The notes under the pieces are model-generated. The model had not been told where the DNA came from and ran no database searches. It saw only the letters and a list, made by a program, of their open reading frames with translations. This document shows positions 48,412 to 62,200 of a stretch of DNA of 64,000 bases, in pieces. The position numbers were made by a program, and so were the translations under genes. Origin of the DNA: Aulostomus chinensis (taxonomy: Eukaryota; Chordata; Actinopteri; Syngnathiformes; Aulostomidae); NCBI GenBank assembly GCA_037954235.1, contig JBBMOA010000013.1, positions 21,443,001 through 21,507,000 on the forward strand, written 5' to 3'. Positions within the stretch are counted from its first letter, which is position 1; each line of letters opens with the position of its first letter.

Positions 48412-48625
48412 TCAGCCAAGGAGGTGTGTGTATGTGTGTGTGCGTGTGTGTGTGTGTCTGTGTGTGTGTAAGAAGGATATCTCAAAAATTAATGAACTGA
48501 TTGTGATTAGATTTGGTAGTGTTAGGTTATTTTATGAAGTAATTACTTTGGAAGGTGATCTGGATCACATAGATTGTGAGGACTGTTTCTGGCCAGAGGC
48601 AGGATACAACCATTAGTGGGATTGT
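48412..48625 (+). mobile_element. Dispersed teleost repeat, family A, with an internal GT expansion
   Basis: CTCAGCCAAGGAGGTGTGTG starts the copy. A GT tract (48424-48470) replaces the usual 'TTATGTTTTC' segment. Then come ATCTCAAAAATTAATGAACT, ATTAGATTTGGTAGTG and GGTGATCTGGATCACAT, in family order. Confidence 0.5.
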
Positions 48626-51600
48626 GCTCATGTGAAATGGTTGGTGTCCAGAAACCCTTAATTATCTGGGAAAAAAAAAAACTCAATCTGAGAGTTTTTA
48701 CACAAGATGTTCCTTTTCATTAAGGTGTTTACATGAGTTTATTTCTTTCATGTTTCTGTGGAGGCTTCACTCCAAAGTCTGATTAATGACTAAAGCCACG
48801 CGGCCTCATTACATCTCTTCATTCCGCACCTAATTGTCAGAATGTTACCTGACAACATGCAGTTTCTGCTAACTATGCTAAACATGAGGATCTGAGACAG
48901 GATGGCAACCCTTGCTAGAAGCAGCGGCGTCAAGCAGATTGACTGCCATGTGTGGTGAGCACATGAGAGGGCAGGCACAAACTGTTGAGCTCAGAGTTTA
49001 TTAAAGCAAAATAAAGAAAAGAAAAGAAGACAACTAAACTCCGAAAACAAAACAGACGAACACACACACACACACACACACACTCACACACACACACAAC
49101 CCCCCCATGGGACCCTAATGGGTCCCAAAATCCAGCAGCACTTCCGAAACCATTTTCAGGTTCAAGGTTCAGGTTCTTGAAATACATGGGTTTGTCTGAA
49201 CCTTGATTCTCTGCACTGAACCAGCTTGCATTCTCACCTGTATCGACTTGAACCGTTTCAGCACCACACGCCCATGCAAGATTCATTCACTTCACCAGCT
49301 CAAACTCAGTGTCACACGTATGTCACATGGGGTCATCACTCGTGCATCGCGAACGCTCATGCAGAAGGGGAGAGGGAACGAGGGGCGGACGAGATATAAT
49401 CACAGTTTTTCAGAAAAGAAATGTAAAGAGAAATTAAACATCTAAAGAGATGGAACTTTATAGCAGTCGGTGAAGAGTAAAACCGAGAACATTCAACTTT
49501 TTCTCAGTGATATTGTTGGCAGTTGACAAGTCCTCGGGTCAACTGCGTACTTGTGAGAGTAAACAGGTCCACCAAGTTGCAGCATGAATGAGCTCATCAC
49601 TGACGCGAAAACATGTGACATAATTATGTCCCCATTACCTAACAAAAGGCTGAACCTGAAATATTGCCTATTTTTTTCTCAGCAGCTCTCCACAAACTCC
49701 CTATTGATTCAAAGAGGGACCACACCAACTAAAGAAGAACTTTTTAAAATTATTATTACCACTAACAGACATCTCAAAGATGCCTGATATTTTCTTGGTG
49801 GAAATATCTCTGGGTGATCGTTCATCCTTATTCAAAGGTCCTTATTTGACCTTTAGGGAAATGCCAGGAAGCAACACCTTCTCTTTAAAAGACATCCTCA
49901 TTTTTAAGTCTGTCTGCCATTACCAAGCTCCCAGAGAAGCAAGAAAGAACTCATAAAACAACACTACATACTCTACATTGTCACCAGTTCATCCTCGATC
50001 TTGCTGTTGGTCTTTTTACGACTTCATGCGCATCGGAAGTTTCTTTTTTCCGATACTCAGGAAGTACAGTGGGGATGTGAGCTCTAGTGGTAAACTTCTA
50101 AGTTGTTGCAGATTGGAATTTCTGTTGTGATGCAGAGGAACAAACATAAAGATGGACACTACAAGGATGTCCATTAGTGTCTAAATCCTCAAGCCATGTG
50201 TGCCGGTCAACCCATCATGGCGAGGTGGATGAACGTAGGAGCTGCACAGAAAATGATCTTACACCTTATCAGTTATTTGTTCATTCTTAGACGTGAGAAA
50301 GCGGACCCCGAAATCCTCCTTAGGTCAGACATCGGAATGATGACTGACGTACCGATCCAGATTCCATTCCATAGTTCGGTTGGGAAGAGAGAGACAACTA
50401 TAACAGGGATTTAAATCTATAAGAAGACCCTTTGTTTCAGTTGCTATTTTGGCAGATGTGTATAGAATCACATAGGAACTGGAAAAATGTGGATCACTGT
50501 TCAATTTTCATGTCTGTCAGTCAGTCTCTTTTGGACTGTTTGCCAGGTCAAGGGAAGCACACTTCCACAGACTGGATGTGTAAAAGGGCAACAGCAGTGG
50601 CGTGTTTTCACCTTCATCTGTGACATCATAATTGCCTCTCAAACACACCTCGCTTATATTCAAATCAGCTGCTCTAAATTCTTCGAACAGTAAAGGGACA
50701 AAAAAAACAACCCCAAACTAAATTGTTGCTCAGCTTGTCACCAACAGGAAAGAGCAGCGTTTAAAAAAACATGCAGACACATATTTATCCACACCCTTTC
50801 TGATCACTGGTAAAAGCCAGAATACATACATGATTATTCTATCGACCATCAATGTATCAATTTGTTCAAGGGTCCATCGATAATTCAAATCAGTCACAGA
50901 ATAACAACACAAGGTTGGAAATTTAATTTGAAGAGTGGGTGGTGGGTACATCAGTTTTAGTCCAGGTTTCCTCCTGCAGAAAATGTAGAAAACACATTTC
51001 CTGAAATTCTACACAAAACTGGTCGCTATAGCAGTGTTTCCATTTGATCATGGAGGAAACTTTAAGCCAACTTTGTCACGAAATGTCACAAAAAGTATGA
51101 AATTAGCTGAATTTCCATCAATTGAGAAGAGGCGAGTAAAGACAACTGCAGCTGAAGCCAAAAGTGATGTCAGCAAATGTCAATCCTACGGCTACACCTT
51201 TCATTGTCTTTACATAATGACACGAATTTAAAAAAAGAAATAATAGCAATGCATTTTCAAGAAGCCAGAAGTCTCAAATCAGCCTTATAACAACCTGCCT
51301 TATCACTGTACCAGCCAGTCTTTCAGTATTCTTTATAGAATTGATACTGTTTTGTCTTTTTGTTTACTTACTATCATTTGTCCTTTATAGTAGTCGAGCA
51401 AACATTAATAGAAATATATGAAATGACCACAACCTCTGGGGCTGGCACGACAGTTTTAATATGCCTTTTCATTATGAAACGCTGTAATCAGGGTGTATCG
51501 GTTGTGCTCCCAACAGTTCAATTTTCTTCTAAAATAACTGTGTTGTGATTGAACTCACAGCTATTCACTCGATTTCCTTTTGTTCTAATTTCCTCATCGC

Positions 51601-54259
51601 GGAGAAGTATTTGTGAAGTTAGGATCTTCCCTTCCAGAACTGGTGAAGGCCCAGTTTAACTTGGCCATCATGTAACCACCCTTCCATTTAATGACTTACA
51701 CGTAAGAGGAAGGAGATGAGGAGTTCACACCTCCACCCATGCGATGAAATGTCAACAGATATGGATTCCTTCTCAAGTCTCATCAGTTGTTTCTCATTCT
51801 ACCACATTCCATCACAGCCCGTCCTCGACTTTCTGAGTTGATAGAAGATCCAGCGCCGGTTTTATCCACGCCTCCTGAGTGGAGGTAAATTCTGCATTGT
51901 TGTCATATTCTGTGTGACTGTTTCAGCTGAGCCCACTGGCACAGAGATTGTTCCTTGATAGTGCTGTTTTCTCTGCTGGCTACAATCCACCAGAGGATGT
52001 TATAAAAGTGAACACCTATCCTGTGCGTAGCTGGGCTTCCTCCAATGCACCCAGCACATTCTGAAACCACTTGCCAAGCTAAACGCAACCTAAAACACCA
52101 CAAAAGTTTTCATCAGGATGGAGCATTTGTTCTGCTACATACATCACATTTCAGCCAGTGACTTTCTTTCAAAGTTGTTGATGGCGTTCGGTGTAAAACT
52201 GGCAGCTTCTCTGAATGAAAAGGTCGATTATTGCACACAGGCTGAGCTTCGGAGAACAGCGATGGCTTTCTCTTTTGTTTCACATCTATTTGAGTGATTG
52301 TATTATATCTCAGACAGTGTCCTTTAAAGCAGGGTCAAGGTACAAAGTGGGCTCAGTGTATCAAGCTTTTCACCACAGATGCAGCTTGACTAATGGAAAC
52401 ACCTCTGCCACATTACTGTATCTCATATCACCATGGTGGCAGACTGTGAACCATTAAAAACAGAGTCACGGAGTTTATACTCAAAGCACTAAGAGGGCTG
52501 CAGGAGAGTGTTTTCAAGGTGACCTTAATGACATCAACTCATGTTTAGTCCACAGAAAGCCTGTGGATGTGGGCTTTTTGCATCTAATTGAATTAGTTTA
52601 CACCTACAGCTAAAAAAAACAGGTCAATGCGCATACCATTAAAGCTGCAGGAAGGTAACGCAAAACCAAACAGGAAGATATCTCCCTGCACCCCTCAGAA
52701 ACCGATACCTGGGCCAAAGACAGAGGTCACATTGTCTTTGCAAAGGCAATTAAAAAAAAAACAACTTTATGAAAGATTTCAACACATTTGTGCCCCTTTA
52801 TCGTTCGTCACGAGCACGATAGCGAGTGATGAACGAGGGAGAGACAGAGAGTAATTCCTCACAGAGAAAGAGTTGTAATGAGCGGGTTTTCGATCCGGCT
52901 CTGGCGGAGTGTCAATGTTTATCCTCTCCCTGTAACGGCTTTCCATAGTGTCGTTTCAGCAGCCCCTGTCTCGCCTTATCTACTTCGCCGGCTATTGACC
53001 AGACACCAGGTCAAACAGTATTTTCCAGTGTACGGTGTTCAGATGGGTAATGCTTGTGATGGCCGAGAATGTTTAGCTGACATTTCTCTGACAAATGAGA
53101 GGTTTTCTCCTCATGCAATAAACAGAACCCGGAGAGAATATTCACATCCTAATTTGTCTAATTCACATCATCACTTTATTGGTTTTCATACGTGAAGATT
53201 TGTAGCTTCTCTCTCTCTTTTATATGTCAATGAGTTGAATATTTTTCCTGGTTTTAAAGAAGAAAATGTAGAAAATTGACAAAAACCAAAATGCTCTGGT
53301 CTCGTTAGCTTGCTGTGGCGTTGTTGTGTTGGTAATACAACACTAATGAGACATGATACAATGACTTCCTTTTCACCTCAGTTGGGTGACAACCCGGGCA
53401 GACACGTTTGATTTCAGAGAAGAGAGCCAGATGAGAGGGAGGGGAGCTGTCAGCGTGGCGTCCACTACCTGGCCAATACACTGTAAAGCTGGTTGAAAAT
53501 CAGCAAAGATTCCCTTAAATAGTGCAACACCCACCTCCCCTTAAGAATTCCTTTTAAGTTTCTATGAACGTGTAAACCTGCTGTCATAAAAAGTTGAAGT
53601 TGGACTCTTGTCAGCTTGTGCACCTGCTAAGCGTGAAACTTCCAAAAAACAGGGACCCAGAGGCTTATTGCTTAGAAGCAGAGAAAAGGACGTCTGACTC
53701 GAGACGTTTCCCAGACATACGACTGTCTCAAACCTAAATGTCACTCGACCACAAAGTTCCAACATCGAGCAAACCTAAAAACAACACAAAGTTCAAGCAT
53801 AGTCCAAACATAAGAAAACACAGTGTGATATTCAACTTTTCCATGACACATTGCAGTGGTTTGGTCAGGTTTTGGCACAGAACCTATTGGGTTAGAGAAA
53901 AATTGTCATTTGAGTTGAAAGTAAAACAAATTAATAAATGAAAACAGCTGCAAATGTGATGACGTCTCGCTCCTGATTCACAAGTATTTCCTTTATAAGT
54001 AACAAGAGAACGAGAACGAGAACCCACATCGTTACATTTTCTTACATTTAGTTTACTAAGTAATTATTCAGCTACAGTCGTGAAATAATATATGTAATGG
54101 GAAATATATTTATTAATTTATTACGGTCCAAATCTGGCGAATTACTTCCACTGTTGCTTGTCCATCAACAGTGACAGCGAGCGTTGCAGTAAGAGATTTG
54201 GGGCCCCATCATCCATTTATGATAATATTCTAATATATTTTGAGTGCTCCTGCCAGGAC

Positions 54260-54260
<1 letters not shown>

Positions 54261-54291
<31 letters not shown>

Positions 54292-54300
54292 ACATACACA
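54261..54300. repeat. C17 run followed by (CA)n
   Basis: C at 54261-54277, then CA units with one T interruption. Confidence 0.9.
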
Positions 54301-55130
54301 GAGTTTTAGAGATGATTTAATGTTTCCTAAAATCTGAAATTGCAATTGTGTACCAGCAGTGACTGATCAAACAACTGTTCCTCCATGCAGGAGGCCAGTC
54401 ATCGTTCTGTTTCCCTTCTACCTGCAGCCTATCAGCAGCCGCATAAACAATAACGGTGGTCGGAAATGTTTCCCGTGGAAGAGGATGATTCAAGTTGTCT
54501 GTAAAGAGGAACAGAAGCTTTAAGAGCTGAGATCCTGTTATGCACTAATCTTACCTCCAGGGCAAAGGCAGGAATTGAGTCACTTATGCTAAAAGCGAAG
54601 CTCAACCAGATTATCAGAGGGAAAAAATCAAACCCTTCCCCTGAGGACGCACACATTTTCATATCTCAACGTCTCATTTCAAGGTTTACATTCTCTTAAA
54701 CCACTCTTGGCCTTGTATTGAATTTTCCTGTTTTATGTTACGATGGCGTGCGACATGTTCGAGAGAGCACTTAAAAAAATTGATATTCAGGGACTCTTTC
54801 AAGGGTTTAATCTCTTGGAGTTGAGGTTTGAAAGTTAGCACAGCTCAGAGAGTTTGTTTTTAAATTCTGTTATTTTCTACTCTGCTCATCATGTCGGTAA
54901 ACCATGTATAAATAACACAATCTCTATTTTTATTTACCTGCCAGCGAGGTTTTACATCTCATTTGCAATTCCCACTCATCCCCAATGTTGGTGATGCGTT
55001 TAAATTTCTTCATCACTGCAAAAGTGGAAATGGGCTGCGAATTTGCTTTCTACTGTGAACGTATTCAGCTTTTGAGGGACACATCATAATAACATAGACA
55101 GTGGATGGGTTTGTTTAGTATATGTCAGCA

Positions 55131-55134
<4 letters not shown>

Positions 55135-55187
<53 letters not shown>
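55135..55187. repeat. (TG)n microsatellite, about 53 bp
   Basis: Longest pure dinucleotide tract in the window; GT-rich sequence continues to 55200. Confidence 0.92.
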
Positions 55188-55190
<3 letters not shown>

Positions 55191-55263
55191 TGCGTGTGTG
55201 TTAAAAGTGCTTTGCAGGCTGGTGGGAGTGAACAGACCTTTCAGCACAGCTCTTATCAGGGGA

Positions 55264-55286
55264 ACACACACACACACACACACACA
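55264..55286. repeat. (CA)n microsatellite
   Basis: CA tract complementary in sense to the (TG)n 76 bp upstream. Confidence 0.9.
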
Positions 55287-55914
55287 TACCATTCCAGCAA
55301 GACTGCAGACGGTGAGTTCTCAGATTAATATCCTCTCTGCTTTTGTCACTCTTTCTTTGCTGCTCTACAGTCACAGAGACTGACCGAAAAGATCAGACAC
55401 GCTTCTACAGTCCAAATAGCTTCTAGCTGACTAAACGAGGATTCATGGGGCTTCCTGTTGCTGATGATGAGAATAAATGAGATTTAAATAATGACAGGGG
55501 GTGAACTCTTGAACTCTACTTAAAATATACTCATTTAATACCACATCTAATACCTCAAAAATAACTGCCTGCCATTTTTTTGCACCTCAGTAAACACACA
55601 GAGCTCTGCCTGAAGAGAATATATGCACATATACAATGACTTCAAAGGACTGAATTTTGTATTCTATAGTACATGACATGATGACTCCAAGTTTGATGCA
55701 AAAGTAAAAGCAAAACAAAGAAAAAAAAACCCTAGAAACTAGAGTGGTTATTTAAGGCTGGAGAATTTCAGACTGCCAATTCCGTGTCTTAAACCTGGAT
55801 TAGAGGGCAATCTCTGATTTTTAGGTTGTGCTTGACAGGACTTATCTGTAATTTGTTGGAGCTGCAAACACTAAACTCATGTAAGGGCCATATTTTTCTG
55901 TTGTTTCCTTGTCT

Positions 55915-55995
55915 GATTTATTTCTACAGCACATTTAAAAGAACATCAGTTGACAAAAGCGCTTCACAGTCATATGCAAATAAGACAGGAGGGAA
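55915..55995 (+). mobile_element. Fragment of a dispersed teleost repeat ('TACAGCACATTTAAAA' type)
   Basis: TTTATTTCTACAGCACATTT, AAAGAACATCAGTTGACAAA and GCGCTTCACAGT resemble a common fish repeat fragment. Confidence 0.5.
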
Positions 55996-56148
55996 AACCA
56001 GCAAACAACACAACGTTTGCATCGTTGCAACTTTCTTTCTCTTTTCATAGGTTTAATCATTGTTTATGAAATTGTTTTATAAGCTCCTATGCTCTGGGCT
56101 TCCCGTAACACTTACAGTAATATAATAATCAATTAGTCTTTATTCATT

Positions 56149-56283
56149 TAGTCTTTTATTCCATCCATCCATCAATTTTCTTCTGCTTATCCTGTTAAGG
56201 GTCGTGGGGGGGGTTGGAGGCTATCCCAGCAGCCTTCGGGTCAGAGGCAGGGTTCACTCTGGACGGGTCGTAGTCTTTTATTC
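56149..56283 (-). mobile_element. 5'-truncated LINE tail with a perfect 13-bp target-site duplication
   Basis: A 109-bp insert (56162-56270) reads, on the minus strand, as the 3' end of the fish repeat seen at 18365, finishing in GGAT units (CATCCATCCATC on plus). It is bounded on both sides by TAGTCTTTTATTC (56149-56161 and 56271-56283), identical over 13 bp. This is the outcome expected from target-primed reverse transcription with heavy 5' truncation. Confidence 0.85.
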
Positions 56284-59200
56284 ATTCTTTCATTCATATT
56301 TCTTTTACAATCATACAAAAACAGCACTAAAATGAACTTCTTCTCTCATTTGTCCTTATTTACTTTCTGGTCGTGAGCTGGTGAAAGATCATCCTAATAC
56401 AACGGTGACTGATTTTATCAGAGTTGTAAAGGGGGATCCAGTTTCAATAGAGGTGTAAGGGTAAACAATAACCCCTGGGAATAATCTATTATTGGCAGTG
56501 GAGGTGTTCGCATCGCATCGAGGGGTTGACGCACAGCTGCAGCCTATTAAAAATGTAACAGCTTTTTGCCTCTTTATGTTTGAATGCTTGATCACAAAAG
56601 AAAACACCATCCATGGATGTTGTGAGTCAACACGTCAGCACAAAAGTAGATTGTACGCGTGAAAGTTTGCACAATGCTTCTGGCGGAGTCAGCTGATCAA
56701 CATTTGGAGCGAAGGAAGTGATGTTGAAAACCTTCCAGAGAAATAGTTAACGGAACACTGAATAATGAACTCTGGCAGATACAGCATGGAAAGTTCAGTA
56801 GGTGTCATCAGCCAAGATGGAGGTGTTTCTCTCGGCATTCATCCGTAAAAATGACACGATGCTGATAAGGTTCATATTTTCGCGTGAACCCCCCACAGAT
56901 TGTAATCATGCCTGTTCTTCACCGCTCCAAAACACACTTTCTCTGCAGAGGGAAGCTGCACACTCTCCACACGCTGTCCGCTGATCCAACCCTCCGACTG
57001 CTTGTCTCTTGATCTCTATCTGCAACGCTTTGATCCAGCGTCCTGGGCTGGCGTAATCCGCTCACGTCAGGCACTGAGACTTACGGTCAACTTTAATTCA
57101 TTCTCAGCCGGGGACATTTTTTCACTTAAACAAACTTTTAGAGAAGAGATCTCATGAGATACACTGTGACCTTTAATAAACAATTACACTTATCACATTT
57201 CTAAGCCTTTTTTTTTTCTTTTTTTGAGAGTGAGAAATAGCTCCTCACTCTAGAAATGTACAGGAAAGATACTCACTGCAGTGTCGCTAAGCTGTTTGAG
57301 GTGGGTCACCTGAGCCACCGTCTTGTGGTGTTTGTTTTTAGTGTCCCTATTTTCAGGTGATAATGATTTTGGTTGATTGCACCTCTGCTTGAAGAGACCA
57401 TTGGGCTCTCGCCACATTGCCTGAGGAAGATCTCGGAGATAAAGTTTTTTTGGGAGCTCAGCGCTGTGTGGACCTGTTTTCCGTCCTTTTCTGGGATGGT
57501 TCACTTTTTATCCAGCTCATGTATGTATTTGTGGATGTGCACGCATTTGTTCCTATCCCGGTTGTACCTTGTCCCCGGTTCACAAAGCAAATACATCTGA
57601 GATGAAGTCTGGTTGGAAGGCCATGTATAATAAAAAGCATTTCCAAATCAATACGTAGAATAGAAAGTAACATTACACCAGATCTCGACGCTGAAACAAA
57701 CAACTTGTTGTCTGGTGATCAATTCTTCCTTGTTCAGTTCAAATGGCACTATTGATACGCAATGGTGGAAACAGAATTGATTGATTATTGACTGACTGTG
57801 CGTGACTTTGAGGAACAAACACCAACTTGAATTTGCAGAACAGATAATTCACACTATCGTTGTAAACTGGAGCATTTTAATGAGTAATGGATAACGTTTT
57901 TCCTCCCTGCAAACCCTTGAACTGCTATAAGCTGAGGAAGGAAAAGGGGCTCACTGTCAAAGCAGTATTACATTGATGAACGAACTCTGAAAATTTGTAA
58001 TAACCATTCAAAAATTCCTGCATGTAATTGAATTAGAGGTTTGTATTCATTAAAAATCATTTAAATATTTGTTTATTTTGTTCTGGTTTTTTTTTTTTCT
58101 AAATAAAAGTTATGTATAACCCTTCTACCTGTCAGGTATGGCAATGAATAAGGGTCAATTTGGATGATGAAATGTCATCATTTCATTTTTTTGATACTTG
58201 TGTGAAATTTGATTAGTTTTCTGAATCCTCTAAAATGTTTATACAGTGAACTTGAACTCTGAGCACCAAAATTGATTTGATTCACCCTAGAAATTGACAA
58301 AAGACGCTCCTTCAGTGCTTTCCTGAGTTATTCAAGAACTGAAAGTTTGAATCGTAATACAATTTTTTTTTTTAAAAAACATCCCGTGAACTTATCCGAA
58401 AATATCGTTTTGAAAGCTCGTTTACTGGCAGTTTCATTGTAAAACTGCCAGCGTCAAGCTACCTACGACAACACGTTAAGTGGACAAGCAAATCAACTTG
58501 AAAAGCCGCTGCCTTGATGAGCTAACACACATTTCCTCGTCTCTCATGTATGAGGAACTGCACATGCGATTCATGTCAAATGTACCTTTGCAGTGCATTA
58601 ACAATGTACAAGGACATTCTGTTGTTCTCTAAGTTACTGTTGGGCCTGAATGAGTCTGTGGACCCAGCTGGACTGGAGCAGATGTACATGTGGGATGCTG
58701 GGGCTTTGGAGCCGAGCGGCGAGCACTATTTTCGTTCTGTCTGTTGAAGTTTGTAGTTGGAACATAGTTGGACTTGTCTGTTCAGTGCTCTGTTAATCCT
58801 GCGTGACTACAGGGAAAAAAAAATACATCAGAGCAAAACAAGACTCAAAAGGACAATCTCTCAGCGGTGGTGGTTTACCTGCAAACACAAAGTTTAAAAG
58901 GATTTAGAATAAAAACCAAAAGCTCAACAGCAGCCCTAATCCAACTGAAATACACAATGCTTCAGGCTGATTTCAGTCAATTCCCAGAGACTCCGAATGG
59001 AAAAAACATCCCTCACAATGTGAAATGACCCTTTTATGGACTCCTGGCTGACCTGGACAAATCACTCTGAATGTTTTATGACACAAAACCACTGACTGCT
59101 TCACTGAGTTGAAGCTTCTACCAAGACTCACTAGTCCAGCGCATGAATACTTTCATCCTGTACTCTGGTGTTAGTATACACAGCGCATGCAACATTTCTG

Positions 59201-62200
59201 GAGACACTACAAGCACGGCAATGTGGTCAAATAGAGATTTAGCAGACACAAAGAGGGGAGGAAGTTTATGAAACATTCACTGGTATTTTGGCTTGGTTTT
59301 GAGGACTTTACCTGAAATTCATTCACATTGTTCTCAGTCTTACTCTATCAAGTGATTACTGGTAGTAAAGGTCATATTAAGATCAAAATACTTAAAAGTG
59401 TGTCAGAGAGCAATGGGATTCTTCATCCTGTTTGGTTTCCTGAGGGGAAGAAGCAATCTTCTGCCCCATCAGCCAGTCATCAAAACAGAGAGACCCTGTG
59501 TTATCACCAACAGTGGTGCCGGTTTATAGAACGTGTCTGATTTGAAGCGCCAGTTGCACAGAATCTGCCCACAAACAGCTTAGTGGATCGATCCAGCAGC
59601 AGCATTAGGGCAGGTGGAGTGGGTCAAATTGCTGTCTGCACTTTTGAGCTGTAATCCACCGATTCAGCACGCCACTTAACTCGGTACAATGGAGCTTCAT
59701 TTAATATCTCTGCTTGAATGGTATCAGGACACTGCAGGCAATGTTGCAAATAGCAGTAACACATTTCAAAGGTGTTTTGCACATTCTAATTTGGTGAGTT
59801 TCGACAAAAGTGAACATTAATGTTGAGAACCTTCCAGAAAATATGATATATTATTATATATACAATATGATGACATAGAATTACACAGAAAACATTTGAT
59901 CAATAACTCCTGACTGATGCGTCCCACAAAAGAACAAGCTCTGGTTGGTCATATAGTGCCATGTAGACGGGTGATATTCATAACCACTTGATAAAGTCAC
60001 GTATCCAACATGCAGGCAGCTATATTTTGATGTGGGATTTTTTTTTTTTAAACGGGGGGTTTAAATCCTCACCTCAAACGCCGTCATTCTGCGTGACAGA
60101 CTGCTGGTGCAACAAGCACCATCTCCACCAGCTTACAAACACTTACAGATCCATTTTTGGATACCAAAGTTAGCAGATGTAACAGCTCTCTTTACAGCAG
60201 CTACAGTAGCAGCATTACAGAGTAGTTTTTCTGTCTTAAAGAGATGTTGATCTAAGGTAAAGGAAGCAGTTTACACTGGTTTATTGAACGAGCAGCAAAC
60301 AAACTGGGAGTGTACTTCAGGTATGCAGGAACAATATCCCCAGCTGAACTCCCAAATTAGCAGCAGTAGGTCTCTATATATTGTTAGAAACCACACAAAG
60401 CACATGCAAACAATCTGATGGTAAATGAACTCAGCCGGAAGAAAAAAATGAGCTACGGGTTGAACTGAAACAAACTAAAACCAAACACTGGGAAGACCGA
60501 GACACTGAGTAAAGTATAAATATTGCGTCACACAATCCACAGCTTGGTAAGTTTTTCTACAGTGTTGAACTTGTCAAAAGCATCGCGATAAGAGAAACCA
60601 ACAACCTGCTCACATGTGCAGAAATATGTGGGTGGAAACACAAACAACACAGTATTTCCATTTGCTGAGTGCCTCTTGCAATCACAGTAAAAGTCTGGTA
60701 TGAAAGAGCTGAAAGAGCGTGAAGCCTGATGCCGATGGAGCACATGGTCAGGACATTCAGCAGCCAAACTACTCCAGCCTAACAAACTTCTTGGCTGTTT
60801 TCCCCGACAGATGTTTGAAAATGACTCAGGACTTCCTTGGAAGTCTTACATTGTCTCATCTGACCCTGTCAGGCAGGCCGCACGTGGCCCATGTCCCTAA
60901 TGACAGCTGACACATTAAGTGCCTTTAATTATTTAGGAGTGGAGTGAGAGATACGCAGCAGCACCCAGGCTGGAAGAAGGTGGATCCAAGTGTGGACACG
61001 ACGCACATAAAAACAGCTCAGCTCCTCATGTTACGGCCTGATGGTTTTGCCCAAATCCAATCTGACAAGGATCTCCAGGGTTTTGCATGAACGAAAATCT
61101 GTGGTTTATCACCTCAGTTTGACCCAGTAGATGTTGTGTACTTCCCAGAGTCAAAACAAAAAAAAACAAAAAAACAGAAAGCTTTAAAACACAGGTTTCA
61201 GACAAAAACAACATTTGACATGCTGATTCTAATTTAGTCTGTGCATCATCCTCAAAAAAGTCTTTCGTGAAGGACACATGAATGTGAAATTGAAGCCATT
61301 TACAGTTGTACAGTAGGTGTTATCACCATCAAAATAAGTGACAGTTAAATATCCAAATCTAAATATGCTATAACACAGCAAAGACAATTAAGTAGTATAA
61401 AAAAATGGAAACTCTCAGTCATCATGTGCATTTTATACAGCTGTGTGATGCGAAACAGGGTTAAATGATCCACTTGAACAACACAACTATCCTCAGAGGA
61501 TTATTACAAACCTGAGATTTATCTCAGGAATCACGAGCAGATGGTAAATACTAACAAGGACAGCGAAACGTGTTTCTCTTCCATGCCGGATGACACGAGT
61601 GAGGCACGTTTGTTGGTGTCCACTTTTTTGAACAGTCGCTCACCCTGCAAGTCTCTGCTACAGCAGCAGATACAGATTCACAGCTGGGAAAGGTGTCACA
61701 CCTGCGCTTCACATCCAGGCTGCAGCACTCCGGGGGCATCCAGAGCAACTGAGAGCAGCGTGTGTGACTGAAGCTAAGAAAGAACACTGGTGTTCATCTG
61801 GGATAACTAATATTTTAGATCAGTGGTTCACATTGTTGGAGCTGCATTTCCTGGCAGACTGGCGAACTGTGAAACCACTCAAATCCTTTTGAGTTTGTAG
61901 TTAATACGACTGCAACTTATCCTTATGACTCATTTGTTTGACATTTTCTTTAATTTCAAGCAATGTCAAGTTATTTACGCACATTTCTTAAGGACACCCG
62001 GACTTGACACCGAAACAGCGTCTCCACTGTCATGCTAAAAACACCAAAAAAATTTCCCTGAAAACTTGCTCCACCTGACGCGGAATTTTGTGGGTTATCA
62101 TTCGAATTCCAGAGCAGTTTTTATTTTACAACCTTTCGGGATTCAAAGGGAATATTCTGCTTATGACATGGCATAATTGCACAACGAATTGAAATTAATC

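Larger units (their letters stand above)
48626..55914. other. Non-coding stretch, no gene recognised
   Basis: It includes a (CA)n region at 49059-49100, a C17 run with (CA)n at 54261-54300, and GT/CA tracts at 55135-55286. No exon or transposon could be supported. Confidence 0.5.
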
